A DNA stretch of 64,000 nucleotides, from contig OY720635.1 of the NCBI GenBank assembly GCA_963169105.1, positions 131,273,872 through 131,337,871 on the forward strand. Reading direction: 5' to 3'. The notes under the pieces are model-generated. The model worked only from the letters and a program-made list of their open reading frames with translations, did no database searches and was not told the DNA's origin. This document shows positions 36,783 to 46,284 of this stretch, piece by piece (position 1 is the first letter of the stretch; each line of letters begins with the position of its first letter). Source of the DNA: Ceriagrion tenellum (taxonomy: Eukaryota; Arthropoda; Insecta; Odonata; Coenagrionidae). A program made the translations under genes and the position numbers.

Positions 36783-36982
36783 AGGTTGTATGAGCGGAAT
36801 ATCATTTCATCTGGAACTCAATGAATTTGGTGTCATTTTAAAGAAAAATATGACCCTTCTAATGACCCCAAAAATTCTACCTAATAGTAATATTTAATGT
36901 GTCTTACAGCTGGTGAAATTAAAACGTATAATTCGAATATGGTCTCTATTATGGCTGGGGAACTATCTCGCTCGGACTACCT
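36783..36982. mobile_element. TIR element, family AGGTAGT (short deletion derivative)
   Basis: A 200-bp copy flanked by TA (36781-36782, 36983-36984). The left end AGGTTGTATGAGCGGAATAT and right end TATCTCGCTCGGACTACCT match the 566-bp copy, whose middle is missing here. Confidence 0.8.
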
Positions 36983-37192
36983 TATGTACCTGTGCGTTTT
37001 GTGCCATGATCTACCAGGTTACAGCCACTTTTTAACGCATGGGTGTTTACCTGGATAAATTAAAACCTTTTAACTTCCAGGTCAAAAGAGATCTTCTCTC
37101 TCACTTCCTCTACTAATATTCCTCTCCGTCTTCTCTCACTTTCTACGTCTTCGTCTACTACTTACTACGTATTCGTCTACACCAGTGGTCGG

Positions 37193-37719
37193 CAAACCGT
37201 GGCTCGCAAGCCACATACTTGGGGCTTTGGCCCCTCTTTCACAAAATACCACGTGCGGGCGCGCACGTACTTAATTTTATCAATAAGTGATGTCGCTATT
37301 AGGTATTATATCAAGTTTTATTCAACGTGCCTATAGTTTAACTAAGACTTAAAACTTTAAATAAGGTGTATTTAGTTAATTTTACGGAGCGCTGTGGAGT
37401 GAATGAAAATGTAGGGTTGAGGATTGAGAAAGGTATGTTGTGATAGTTTGGACATACAGAGAGGATAAACGAAAGGAGATAAACGAAACAAGAATACGAG
37501 ACGAGTGTGGATGGGAAAGTTGGAAGGGATCTACCTCAACAAATGTACCTCAATCAGAACGAGGACGGTTTTAGCAAAGGCGAGCTTAGGAGTACCCTAA
37601 TTAAGTTAATAAGAATGTACTTACATATGTAGTTTAAAAAAATTTGGCTCTCAAAAGAAATGTCAATCGTTGTTCTGTTGATATTTGGCTCTGTTGACTA
37701 ATGAGTTTGCCGTCCACTG
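37193..37719. mobile_element. Non-autonomous hAT element with 8-bp TSD
   Basis: It begins CAGTGGTCGGCAAACCGTGG and ends with the inverted GTTTGCCGTCCACTG; the 8-bp GTCTACAC flanks both sides perfectly (37185-37192 and 37720-37727). An 8-bp duplication with CAGTGG ends and the GGCTCGCAAGCCAC subterminal motif identifies a hAT-superfamily element. It has no hAT transposase. Its interior contains a LINE tail fragment (see the next entry). Confidence 0.9.
37390..37620 (+). pseudogene. LINE tail fragment inside hAT element
   Basis: The plus strand gives, with stops, a degenerate LINE RT tail: FGHTERIN, then YETSVDGKVGRDLPQQ and KGELRST. The pattern corresponds to the FGHVERM, DGKxxRGRPRxxxLDQ and RS-N motifs of a LINE family also seen at 61422-61613. 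It either inserted into the hAT element or was captured by it. Confidence 0.6.
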
Positions 37720-37748
37720 GTCTACACTAGTCTCCACTAGACTTTTAG

Positions 37749-38391
37749 GACTGTATTCATAGTCGTTACCTGGGTGTCCCCCAGGTGTGGGGGGACACAT
37801 TGGCTCAGAACTGGTATTCATAGTCGTTACCCAGAGGACTGCCGTCCCCTAACCCTCCCGCAGGCCGTCGATTTCCTGGGTAAGGCATGAAACTTATTCA
37901 CAGCTCCCCTAACGCAGTACCGCTGCCCACGCGTGGGACGAATTGATACTACTGTACTAATGGCAGTACACGATAATATCGACAACTTTCCATAGTAACG
38001 TCTTCTGTCTACAAATACAGATACTTATTGAACCACCCTCATATTCCTCACCATTCATATTACGTAAATATTTAAGTAATATTGTAAACATTCTCTCATA
38101 TTCATTCAATCATTTTACATCCACATCGTGTAACAGTAAACTCTATTACTGTTTATAGCGTGCTTGGTTACGGTGAAAAATGAGGATCGAAAACATCGAG
38201 AACCATTCAGCGGAACCTGTCATATGTATTTTTCCGCGGGATTGTTGCCAAATCTCTTACCCAGGCGTCCCCTGGCTGGTTATTGCCCAGGTAAGGTTTA
38301 TGAATCGCTCAGCGTAGGAGACCCCTAGGTGTTACCTGGCTAGGGGATACCCCGGTAACCCCCTAGGAATACGACTATGGATACGGACATC
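37749..38391. mobile_element. TIR element with repeated subterminal motifs (type uncertain)
   Basis: GACTGTATTCATAGTCGTTA on the left is mirrored by CGACTATGGATACGGAC on the right. The left end is repeated at 37813-37835 (GGTATTCATAGTCGTTACCC). CCAGG/CCTGGG motifs recur near both ends (GTTACCTGGGTGTCCCCCAG, CTTACCCAGGCGTCCCCTGG). A PIF/Harbinger-like origin is possible, but no 3-bp duplication or transposase could be shown. Confidence 0.55.
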
Positions 38392-38394
38392 AAA

Positions 38395-38600
38395 CTCTTG
38401 GTGAAGTAGTTGTCCGTGCATCCGTCTGTCTAAAGCGGTAGCGAGAATAGTCAGTAGCTTGAGTAAGACCGCCTGTTTGCGGCCTGCCCTTCCTGCGGTC
38501 CTTCTTGTGTTCCCCGCGTACCTTTCATCGCGAAATGACGGACACACTCTGATTATCTCTCTATTATTTCGCTCCGCTTTTTTGTGCCGAGTGGCGCATT
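38395..38600. other. Moderately GC-rich patch, unidentified
   Basis: Flanks the TIR element and has an open minus frame of 71 codons (38332-38547) that runs into the element's own terminal repeat, so the ORF is not believable as a gene. No other signal. Confidence 0.25.
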
Positions 38601-39939
38601 AGGTATATTTCTTTTCTCCGTTCGAGAAACAGAAGGTGGAGGTTTCATAATGATTGCGTGGAGACGTGAGTCAACGATCCCAGCAGCCATTAGCAGAGTG
38701 CGCACGAATTAATGTCAATCATTTCCGGAGGAAAAGCTGTCGGTTATCGGAGAGAATTTTAGAGCGAGGTCTGGCGACAGAAACCCCGTGATTCGATACA
38801 CAGTGAGCGAAAAGTTTTTGCATTTTGCCCGAAAATCTTGAGATGTGAATTGAAAATGAGAATTATGATGTTGGTCTGTAGACAATGTGTCTACGTATTA
38901 TCCTCATTGTTTCCTGATACGTTTAAGCTCATAGCGGACCTAATGACAACGTAGGTCCGATTATGATGGTATTTTGTGTGCTATATATTCTCAGCATGGG
39001 TGGTATTATGGGAAACTTATATTTCACATATGCATATATCTAACTGATTGTTATCGTCATTTTGATGCAGGATAATGATGGGGGAAATGTTTTTTGAGCT
39101 TTGGAGAGACGAGAGGGGACAATGAGGTGGAGAACTTGGACTTAGCTGGGAGTTTCTCGTTGAACTGGGCGATCGGGGTGAAATTTGAATAGGGACCCTG
39201 AATTAAAATAATTATCATTCAATGTCATTGGTGGTCAGTGGTGTAGGCGAACGTCAGCTGAGATCACATAGGGCTTTGAGTTCCTTTGGGTACAGTTCTG
39301 TGGCTGCGAAGGTTTGAGAAATGTTACAATTGCTCACGGTTTTACCTGCCATCCGACGCGCGGAGCTCAGTGCTTAAAATGTTCTCCTAAAAGCATCCAA
39401 ATAGAGATCGAGTTTCATCTGAAAAATATCCGAAACTTCTGGGACTGGCACAAGATCTCCGCAGTATTGCTCTGCCTGTCACCATATCGAAAAAATACCT
39501 CATATATGACCACTCCTGGCAAAGAGTATATCTACGTCTTCGAAATATGTACCGTTTAAGCCACCACTAGGGTGTGTGGCACAGGGTGAGTCCACACCAG
39601 GCATGCAGCACTTATCCCAGTTAAATCAGAACCGCGCACGTTCCCTCGAATGCCAGGCGCAGGCCAAAAGCAGTCAGGACAACCGTGCGCGGTCAGATCA
39701 GACACTTAGAGAGTGCTACGTACAAGAACATGCTACCATGCAGGACACTACTTAAGATACAACTACTGGTTAGTATTAGTAATGCGACAGATAAATAGCA
39801 CTGCATGGTACAAAATCGTAAAAGAGAATATCATGCCGGAAATTACATGCGAGGTTAGTTACTAATAATGATGTTAAGATATTTAGCACCAGTGCAAAGA
39901 TCTATGTGGCCTAGATAGAGTCAAATTATCCTGGAACTT
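38601..39939. other. No gene recognised
   Basis: Unassigned; ordinary AT-rich DNA. Confidence 0.5.
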
Positions 39940-40085
39940 ATATATCGCAATTATTTTGGTCCCTTATTGTACGTGGAAAAAATGACATTTTAAATCTATC
40001 GGTGATGCAGTCTATATCCTTGATCTTATGCCTTTGATCGTTTCTACCATAATAGTTTGACTCTAGTAAAATATATTGATCGTCC
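39940..40085 (+). repeat. Diverged dispersed repeat F
   Basis: Aligns by eye with 50395-50500: CCTTATTGTACGTGGAAAAA, ATTTTAAATCTATC and GATCGTTTCTACCATAATAG correspond to CTTATCGATCGCGGGAAAAA, TTTTAAAACCTATC and GATCTGATCTACCATACTAA. Class unknown. Confidence 0.45.
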
Positions 40086-41696
40086 GTAAAAAAAAGTCTA
40101 CGTCAAACTTCCGCAAAAGAGTAAATCTATATTTTTCCGTCCGATCGGATAGAAGTTTCTACCCTAGTTTCCTCAACAATTCTGTAACACTGCTATGTTT
40201 ATCATAACAATTTTTAACAAATCCAGCTGCTAAATGGATGCGACAACTAGTTAGGAGCAGCGTTTTTCGGCTATCAGATATTCCAGTATTGAAATAGGAT
40301 AATCATTATTATGTCTCTTAATTTTAAGCTAGTTATTACATAGATGTTTTTATCATTGAAAAATTAACTAACAGATTCCCTCAACTTTGTTATTTTCCGT
40401 ACCTACGATATCCGTACGATGCCATCGTATTTTAAAAGAAATTTTGCAAGTGTGTCAAATGGTTATTTATCAAAAACCTATTGCATTATTCAGGAATAAT
40501 GTTTGACCAACCGTCAAAATTTGACTCACGTGTGGAACATGAGTGAAGGTGTGTGCACCACGATCGCATCCAAAGTAAGAGGTAAAGGAATTACGGTCTG
40601 CGTGCATTTGAACTCCTCAAAAAAACTCAGTCATGAATAGGAATACTTCCTTCGCGGCCGGTAACTTCGTTGAATAATTATGGTTCAAAATCAAAGGAGG
40701 TGAGAATGTTCGGCATGACGGCATTTGAGTTCCAAGCGAAGGATTTCTGCCTGCTTGAAAGGAGGATCGATGAGTCGATGGCAATTAACTGAGGCGATTT
40801 GAGCCGAACGAGTTTTGTGCGCCAGTAATCTTACGGGTCGAAAAATGTGCATTTTCTGTTCGAAAATACTTCCATAATTCCTTTTCCTATGGTAATAATC
40901 TTTAAACTTATGCATAACTTGAGTGAATTTAATCATCTTCCCTTGCTTATTCAGGTGGAGTCGGGTGCCGTCATTCAGGATGCGTGACTCCATGTAGAAT
41001 ACGGCCTTTGAAGGTCAATCTTTGTTCCGCTTCCTCATTTTGATAATAGGTACTCAAATCAATTTTCAACATATAATATTCATTCACGAGAGAAGATTGT
41101 TTATTTGCAACAAACTGTAAATACATTCAGTTCTGATCTGTACATTTTTTGGGGCACAGACAATCTAATCTTCTGAAATGTTTTTGCGAACATTTTCAAA
41201 AATATGTTAAAGATTAAGGTGCAAGAGATACTTATATTCTTGGGAAAAGAACGACTGGCTCGCTGTCGAGTAGATAAGTTTACGCAACCATTCTTTTACC
41301 TTAAATATTTTGTTGAATGTGTATGTTTGAGGGGAGATCAAGGGAAGACAGGTGATGGGAAGATTATGGGCTCGGAATATTTCAACTTCGAGGATACAGT
41401 CCATGGTGAGAGAAGGGAAGAAGTTAACTAACCTCATTGATAGGTGAACCCCGTTTGTAAATTATTTGAAAACTACCCCTGTGAAATATTTTTGGCACGT
41501 TTTTTGACAAATTCTGCGTATCTTATTGTGAGCAATCGTAATGCGTAATTAATCAACAAATAGCTTTCTGACAACGTTCTCGTCAGGCCTATTATAACTT
41601 GACAAAGATCCCTGTAGGTACAATAAAAACAAACGAGTGGGCCAATCCGCCGTTTTGAATCCCGAAAAAACGGTAAGATTAGCTTAGATGTCAAGG
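40086..41696. other. No gene recognised
   Basis: Unassigned. A minus ORF of 100 codons (40691-40993) is not recognisable. Confidence 0.5.
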
Positions 41697-42010
41697 ATCC
41701 AAAGGTCCGTGGTTCGATTCCCGGTCCAGTCGATTTTTTTCTGCTCGGAATAGGGCATCATTTCATCTTCACACCACCATTGTGTTTGTCAATTTTGTGT
41801 GTTCCTATCCACTTTCTTTCTACCTTTCTGTATAAACATTTATGCGTGTGCGAAATCCAAAGGTTCGTGGTTCGATTCCCGGTCCTGTCGAATTTTTTTC
41901 TGCTTGGAATCGGCCATCTTTACATCTTCACACCATCATTGTGTCTGTTGATTTTATGTGTTCCTATCCACTTTCTTTCTACCTTTCTGTATTAACATTT
42001 ATGTGTGTAT
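41697..42010 (+). repeat. Tandem repeat, 158-bp period, SINE-derived
   Basis: Two units (41697-41854 and 41855-42010) share a tRNA-like B-box block GTGGTTCGATTCCCGGTCC, then TTTTTTTCTGCT, CACCATTGTGT and TTCCTATCCACTTTCTTTCT. A third partial unit forms the right arm of the palindrome at 42194 and a fourth lies inverted at 42128. The head resembles the SINE at 57500. Confidence 0.85.
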
Positions 42011-42044
42011 TTGCCGCTGAGCGGTCTGAGTGAATGAAAGAACG

Positions 42045-42049
<5 letters not shown>

Positions 42050-42127
<78 letters not shown>
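42050..42127. repeat. (TA)n microsatellite, left tract
   Basis: About 78 bp of alternating T and A with one interruption (TACATA). It directly abuts the left arm of the 52-bp palindrome. Confidence 0.98.
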
Positions 42128-42128
<1 letters not shown>

Positions 42129-42245
42129 CTCACATAAATATTTATACAGAAAGGTAGAAAGAAAGTGGATAGGAACACATAAAATGAACGAACTGTGTTC
42201 CTATCCACTTTCTTTCTACCTTTCTGTATAAATATTTATGTGAGT
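42128..42245. repeat. Perfect palindrome, 52-bp arms
   Basis: The arms at 42128-42179 and 42194-42245 are exact reverse complements over 52 bp by eye, separated by 14 bp (TAAAATGAACGAAC). The arm sequence is the terminal part of the 158-bp repeat unit (TATCCACTTTCTTTCTACCT). (TA)n tracts lie on both sides, so the whole block 42050-42351 can extrude as a long cruciform. Confidence 0.95.
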
Positions 42246-42280
42246 ATTTGCCGCTGTGCGGTCTGAGTGAATGAGTGAAC

Positions 42281-42281
<1 letters not shown>

Positions 42282-42351
<70 letters not shown>
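42282..42351. repeat. (TA)n microsatellite, right tract
   Basis: About 70 bp of uninterrupted AT dinucleotides, following GTGAATGAGTGAACGA, a sequence also found beside the left tract. Confidence 0.98.
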
Positions 42352-42354
<3 letters not shown>

Positions 42355-42368
42355 CTACCTACTAATTT

Positions 42369-42402
42369 CTGACGAAGGCGGTTGTGTCCGCCGAAATATA
42401 TA
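42369..42402 (+). ncRNA. Hammerhead-like motif (degenerate)
   Basis: CTGACGA (42369-42375), a perfect stem GGCGG/CCGCC with loop TTGTGT (42377-42392), then GAAA (42393-42396). An extra A sits before stem II and I could not find a convincing stem I. The downstream sequence (GTGAGTTTTTC, then CAGTCACGCCTGTGACAT) is related to that after the motif at 42550, so both belong to one repeat family. Confidence 0.4.
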
Positions 42403-42521
42403 AACATATCTGTGAGTTTTTCTTTTTTGTGTTTTCTGTGTGTCTGCCAGTCACGCCTGTGACATTAAAAGAAATATATATATATATAGGATTCATCCTC
42501 AGATTTATCCTCAGATCCATC

Positions 42522-42600
42522 CATCAGTGATAGAATTCTCATTCTATCACTGATGAAGGTGCGGGCGACCCACCGAAATATTTAAAATCGTGAGTTTGCT
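42522..42600 (+). repeat. Hammerhead-like motif beside 15-bp palindrome
   Basis: CATCAGTGATAGAAT (42522-42536) and its perfect reverse complement (42541-42555) flank TCTC. The right arm runs into CTGATGA (42550-42556), stem GGTG/CACC and GAAA (42575-42578). As at 10.3 kb, the core motif lies within an inverted repeat. Confidence 0.45.
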
Positions 42601-43206
42601 TTTCATATGTTTTATATTTAGTGTCACCCTGTGACGAAGTATATATGTATATATTTTTTTTAAATCAGTAGAATCCTCTAGCTAACCTTGCACGTATAGG
42701 CAATAGCATTTCAAATCACCCATATCAGAACACATTTATGGGCACCATTTTTCCCTCGAGGATGTCCTGTTCTTATTGAGTACCTAGTCTCGCTCGATGG
42801 CGGATGCGTTAATTGCTTTTCGCGGAATGCATGCGGTGTTTGAAAAGAGTAACTGCTCTCGGGACCGTAAAGCGTTTTACTCTTGACTTTTTCGATGAAT
42901 TATCGATCTCAGGATTGAGTGGTGTGCATGAGCTGTTTCGCTATTTCCCGTATTGTAAGAAAATTACCATCATGGTTGAATGGAGAGATGAATGCACGAG
43001 CCGTGTGTGCCTCAATTGAGTCGTTTTTTCTTGTCCTATAAACCGCAGTCTTGGAACGCTTCACAGAACTTGTGCATCCGACACTGGTTCTCCGACGTTT
43101 CTCCATCAGTCTCCGACGTTTAACTATTGCAATGACGTGACATGGCGATCACTTAATCGCCAGTAGGTGCGGGGAGTTACTGCTTCGGACTTCACTGCGA
43201 ATGGTC

Positions 43207-43490
43207 TACATCTACATACTACCCGCCGATTGGGCTTGTGGTAGGGGGTGTTTGGACACCAGTCCGAGTAAAGTTCTAAGGGATAAGGTTTTGGGAGGTG
43301 AAATGGTGACGTTTATTATGGAAGTGTATTTAGAGGTCCTCATTTTTTATTGTAGTCACTTATTGTGCCCAGAAAGAACGAGTTTTTGTACCTATCTGTT
43401 TGGAAATGTATTTCTCTTATCTTATTGCTTCTGTCCAACCTAGATATGTAGTTCGGCGTCGCGATAATATTCTTTGTGTCGCTCTGAAAC
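43207..43490 (+). repeat. Dispersed repeat E copy (diverged)
   Basis: Starts TACATCTACATACTACCCGC, continues with GGTAGGGGGTGTTTGGACAC and TTATTGTGCCCAGAAAGAAC, and follows the reverse complement of 17945-18224 in order, with many substitutions. Confidence 0.7.
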
Positions 43491-43699
43491 ACACCACTTC
43501 ACAATTTCTCAACCAAGCTTCAGCAAACAAGCAAGTAATGTATTTCAGGGAAGGGTGATTGGGCTCAAACAGGAATAACCTAAACTTATTTATTAAGGTG
43601 GATGATGACAGAGTGCCGAAGTATTTAAACAAATGTTTAGGCCCTCGCCAATGATCGTACTCAGCGACGAGAGAATGAGAATATATATCACGCATTGGG

Positions 43700-43950
43700 A
43701 ATGAGGATGTGAAGGAAAGGAAGGCAAATGTAGTAATTGACGTGCTAGGGGACGGCAGAAGGTTGCTGGATGAAATTGAGAGTAGAGAGAACTGTTAGAA
43801 GGAAAAAGTCATTTAGTGCTGGGGGGTGTGGACGGCAGTTATTCATTGCAGAAAGCTTAAATACCAGAGAACAGGAAGGAAATTAAAGGTATATTAGATG
43901 AGTTGAAGGAAATTAAAATGTATAGGGAGCTGAAGATATAGACAGTACGA
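43700..43950 (+). pseudogene. Decayed LINE RT tail
   Basis: Fragments on the plus strand resemble a LINE C-terminus: RRLLDEIESRE near 43756 and KGILDELKEIKMYRELK near 43885-43936, matching the pattern in which a GKRxRGRxR block is followed by LDELK-N--YRELK. Stops separate the pieces. Confidence 0.5.
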
Positions 43951-44117
43951 GGAAAGAGGAGTATTTATATGAGAAACCTAAGTAGCGATATAAATCCAAA
44001 AAAACATAGCCTAACCTGTAAAATTCCCTTGTATTCAGTTCAGAAGTCTCCTATGACGAAAAAACATTGCATGTGCCAGATCATTTGATGTTGAACACAG
44101 TGCCGAGAATACCCTCA

Positions 44118-44200
44118 TACAGTCGAACCTGTATTAAGCGACCACCGACGGCTCCGCTGAAAAATGGTCGTTTAGAGGGGTGGTCGTTTGACGGGAGTTC
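44118..44200 (+). mobile_element. pogo/Tigger-like terminal repeat
   Basis: TA followed by CAGTCGAACCTGTATTAAGC, with GCGACCACC and TGGTCGTTTAGAGGGGTGGT. CAGT-RAACCT ends next to TA are typical of pogo-group DNA transposons. Only this end is visible; a matching opposite terminus was not found. Confidence 0.55.
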
Positions 44201-44365
44201 AGCTTCTAGGAGTATATAGGATGCAAATGAACGGGCGGCTGATTTGAAAGAAAATGGTATATTATTGAAGCGACGGTTTTGTTCAAAACTATCCCGATGG
44301 CGCTTATTTCCTTGTAATTTCATTGCTCCTGGAAAATTTTAATGCATATTAATTTGGTATACACA

Positions 44366-44456
44366 TACAGTGAAACCTGAATTAAGCGACGAATGAAAAA
44401 CGGCCGTTTTGAGAGGTGGTCACTTGATAGGAGTATTCGTTAATAGGGGTTTCGCA
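44366..44456 (+). mobile_element. pogo/Tigger-like terminal repeat, second copy
   Basis: TA followed by CAGTGAAACCTGAATTAAGC and GAGAGGTGGTCACTTGATAG, in the same orientation as the copy 248 bp upstream. Confidence 0.55.
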
Positions 44457-44683
44457 GTACTTACAAGACTCATTAGGAATCCATTTCTTGATGAAACTTA
44501 CTGGTTAAGTTTTTCTCTTTGGAGAACCCTGATCTAGAAGACCCCCTGACCAGGAGTCTTGGGAAGGTCCAAAACCGTTACGCGCTGGTCGATTCATGGC
44601 TTTTGCTCGACACAAATAGTTTACTACTATAAGTAAATACTATACACTTACAACCTTGTGTTGCAAGTGCTTTTACCTTCAGC

Positions 44684-44726
44684 TCGCTGAAGAGGGCCAC
44701 CTTGTGACCGAAATACGCGTATCCGA
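44684..44726 (+). ncRNA. Hammerhead-like motif
   Basis: TCG (44684-44686) can pair with CGA (44724-44726) as stem I. The core CTGAAGA (44687-44693) is followed by an imperfect stem (GG..CAC with GTG.CC), GAAA (44710-44713), a self-complementary ATACGCGTAT stem III and a cleavage-type TC. Unlike the others, no extra base precedes stem II. Stem I is short. Confidence 0.4.
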
Positions 44727-44860
44727 CGCTCACCCTCGTTTGTCTTTGTGTTTATATTTTGACCACGCTCTTTTTGAGCGATTTCTCCCAGAAGTTGGGC
44801 CCGTCTGTGTGTGTGAGTGAGTGATTTGAGTGCTCGTGAGTGTGATTGTGGTAATGACTA

Positions 44861-44958
44861 GGCATCCTTAGTAGGGTCCCATTAGCCCTATGAAGGATCT
44901 CAGGTTATAACCCAGGCATCCTTATCAGGGTCCCATTAGCCCTCGATAAGGATCCCAA
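44861..44958 (+). repeat. Short tandem duplication, 54-bp period, with dyad
   Basis: GGCATCCTTAGTAGGGTCCC is repeated at 44915 as GGCATCCTTATCAGGGTCCC, each followed by CATTAGCCCT and an inverted AAGGAT, so each unit can form a hairpin (ATCCTTATC with GATAAGGAT). Confidence 0.75.
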
Positions 44959-45534
44959 CTGGGTTGAGTGTGTGTGTGTCTGTGGTGGTCACTGGCGAGG
45001 AAGTAACATTCCCGTAAACCATCATAGGAGGGTATTCTGGTAGAGAGGCTGTAGTTGGTCCCTGCCGTGGAATCCTCTTTCCCGCAAACCAACACAGTAA
45101 GTGTTGTGTGGTTGCATGTTTGACGAGTGGTGCCATTTTTACGGCTTTTGGAGACTCTTTTAATTTTGCTATCTTGAGAGGCCGTAGAGCTCAATTTCCT
45201 TCGATTTAACAAATAGTTTATGTAGTGATTGTAAGAGTCACTGTTGTTTGGAGAGTTGTGAAAAGCGCGACCCGGAAAACTATAGCCGAATCGTTCAGCA
45301 CCATTGAGGTATATGGAGAGGGAACTACGACATCAAACTGAAGGCTGACAACCGAGATAACAACCATATTGTTTAACCGTGCTCTCTCCTTACTTTCCTA
45401 TGGGTAGCACGACGGAATGGATGAATTAGCGGATGTCAAGCAAGAGTATAAACCACCTGTTTTAAATTAAAGGCAAGTAACTCTTTAAACATATGCTGTC
45501 TGCTTAAAGCTGTGCATTCCACTCGATTTTTAAA

Positions 45535-46120
45535 AAAATAATAATATTTATTAAACGGACAAATGTCCTTTTACAAAACATTACATTAGCCAGATGATTA
45601 CATTAGAATAAAAATTAGTCATTTTGAATAACAAAATTTTTGAATACATTGTGTGATATATGAAAAATATCTGTAGATTTACAAAGACTATTATAATCTC
45701 TCATTATTCGAAACATTGGAAGATAATACATATAATTTGCACATATATATGGAATGTGAAATAGGTGATGAGATCTTGAATGAACAGTTGGATTAATTAA
45801 TTAAAATTAATTAAAATAAAATAAAATTAATTAAAGATAAAAGATGAGAACACTTAATATAATTATTTAATAGTGAGTGTAAGAATATAATTCTCATCTG
45901 TTTCCTACGTGCAGAGAGGGTGTGGATATTGAGTAGTTTCAATATCTTTTCATATTCTCCACTTACCCTTTCAATTCCAGCCTTAAAAGCCACAAATCTG
46001 AGAAATTTATTTTGAACCCTCTCAAGACCTAAGTCATACTTATGATAATAAGGAAACCAAACTATAGAACAATATTCGAGAATTGGTCTAACTAGGGTGT
46101 AACTAACTAGATTTTACAAT
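45535..46120 (-). pseudogene. LINE RT thumb remnant (jockey-type)
   Basis: Read on the minus strand from 46110: NLVSYTLVRPILEYCSIVWF, then LERVQNKFLRFVAFKAGIER and LNIHTLSARRKQM. The order Y-LVRPILEY, then ERVQ-KFLRF, then L--RR is the standard tail of jockey/I-type reverse transcriptases. The A/T-rich 3' UTR ends at about 45535. No catalytic domain is present. Confidence 0.85.
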
Positions 46121-46284
46121 AGTTTCCATCGGGAATGCGGGTGATTATTAATTTAAACTAGCGGGAGGTACCCGTTGAAATTCAACGGGTGTGAAAAATA
46201 TTGAACTTATTTTATACGTGCATGATGCGTTCATTATGGATTCTTCTATTGCAATTGACACGTTCTGGGCCTATATTCATCATA

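Noticed and set aside
38332..38547. 71-codon minus-strand ORF
   Set aside because: It overlaps the terminal repeat of the 37749-38391 element.
42034..42407. ORFs rich in Tyr-Ile repeats
   Set aside because: They are translations of the (TA)n microsatellites.
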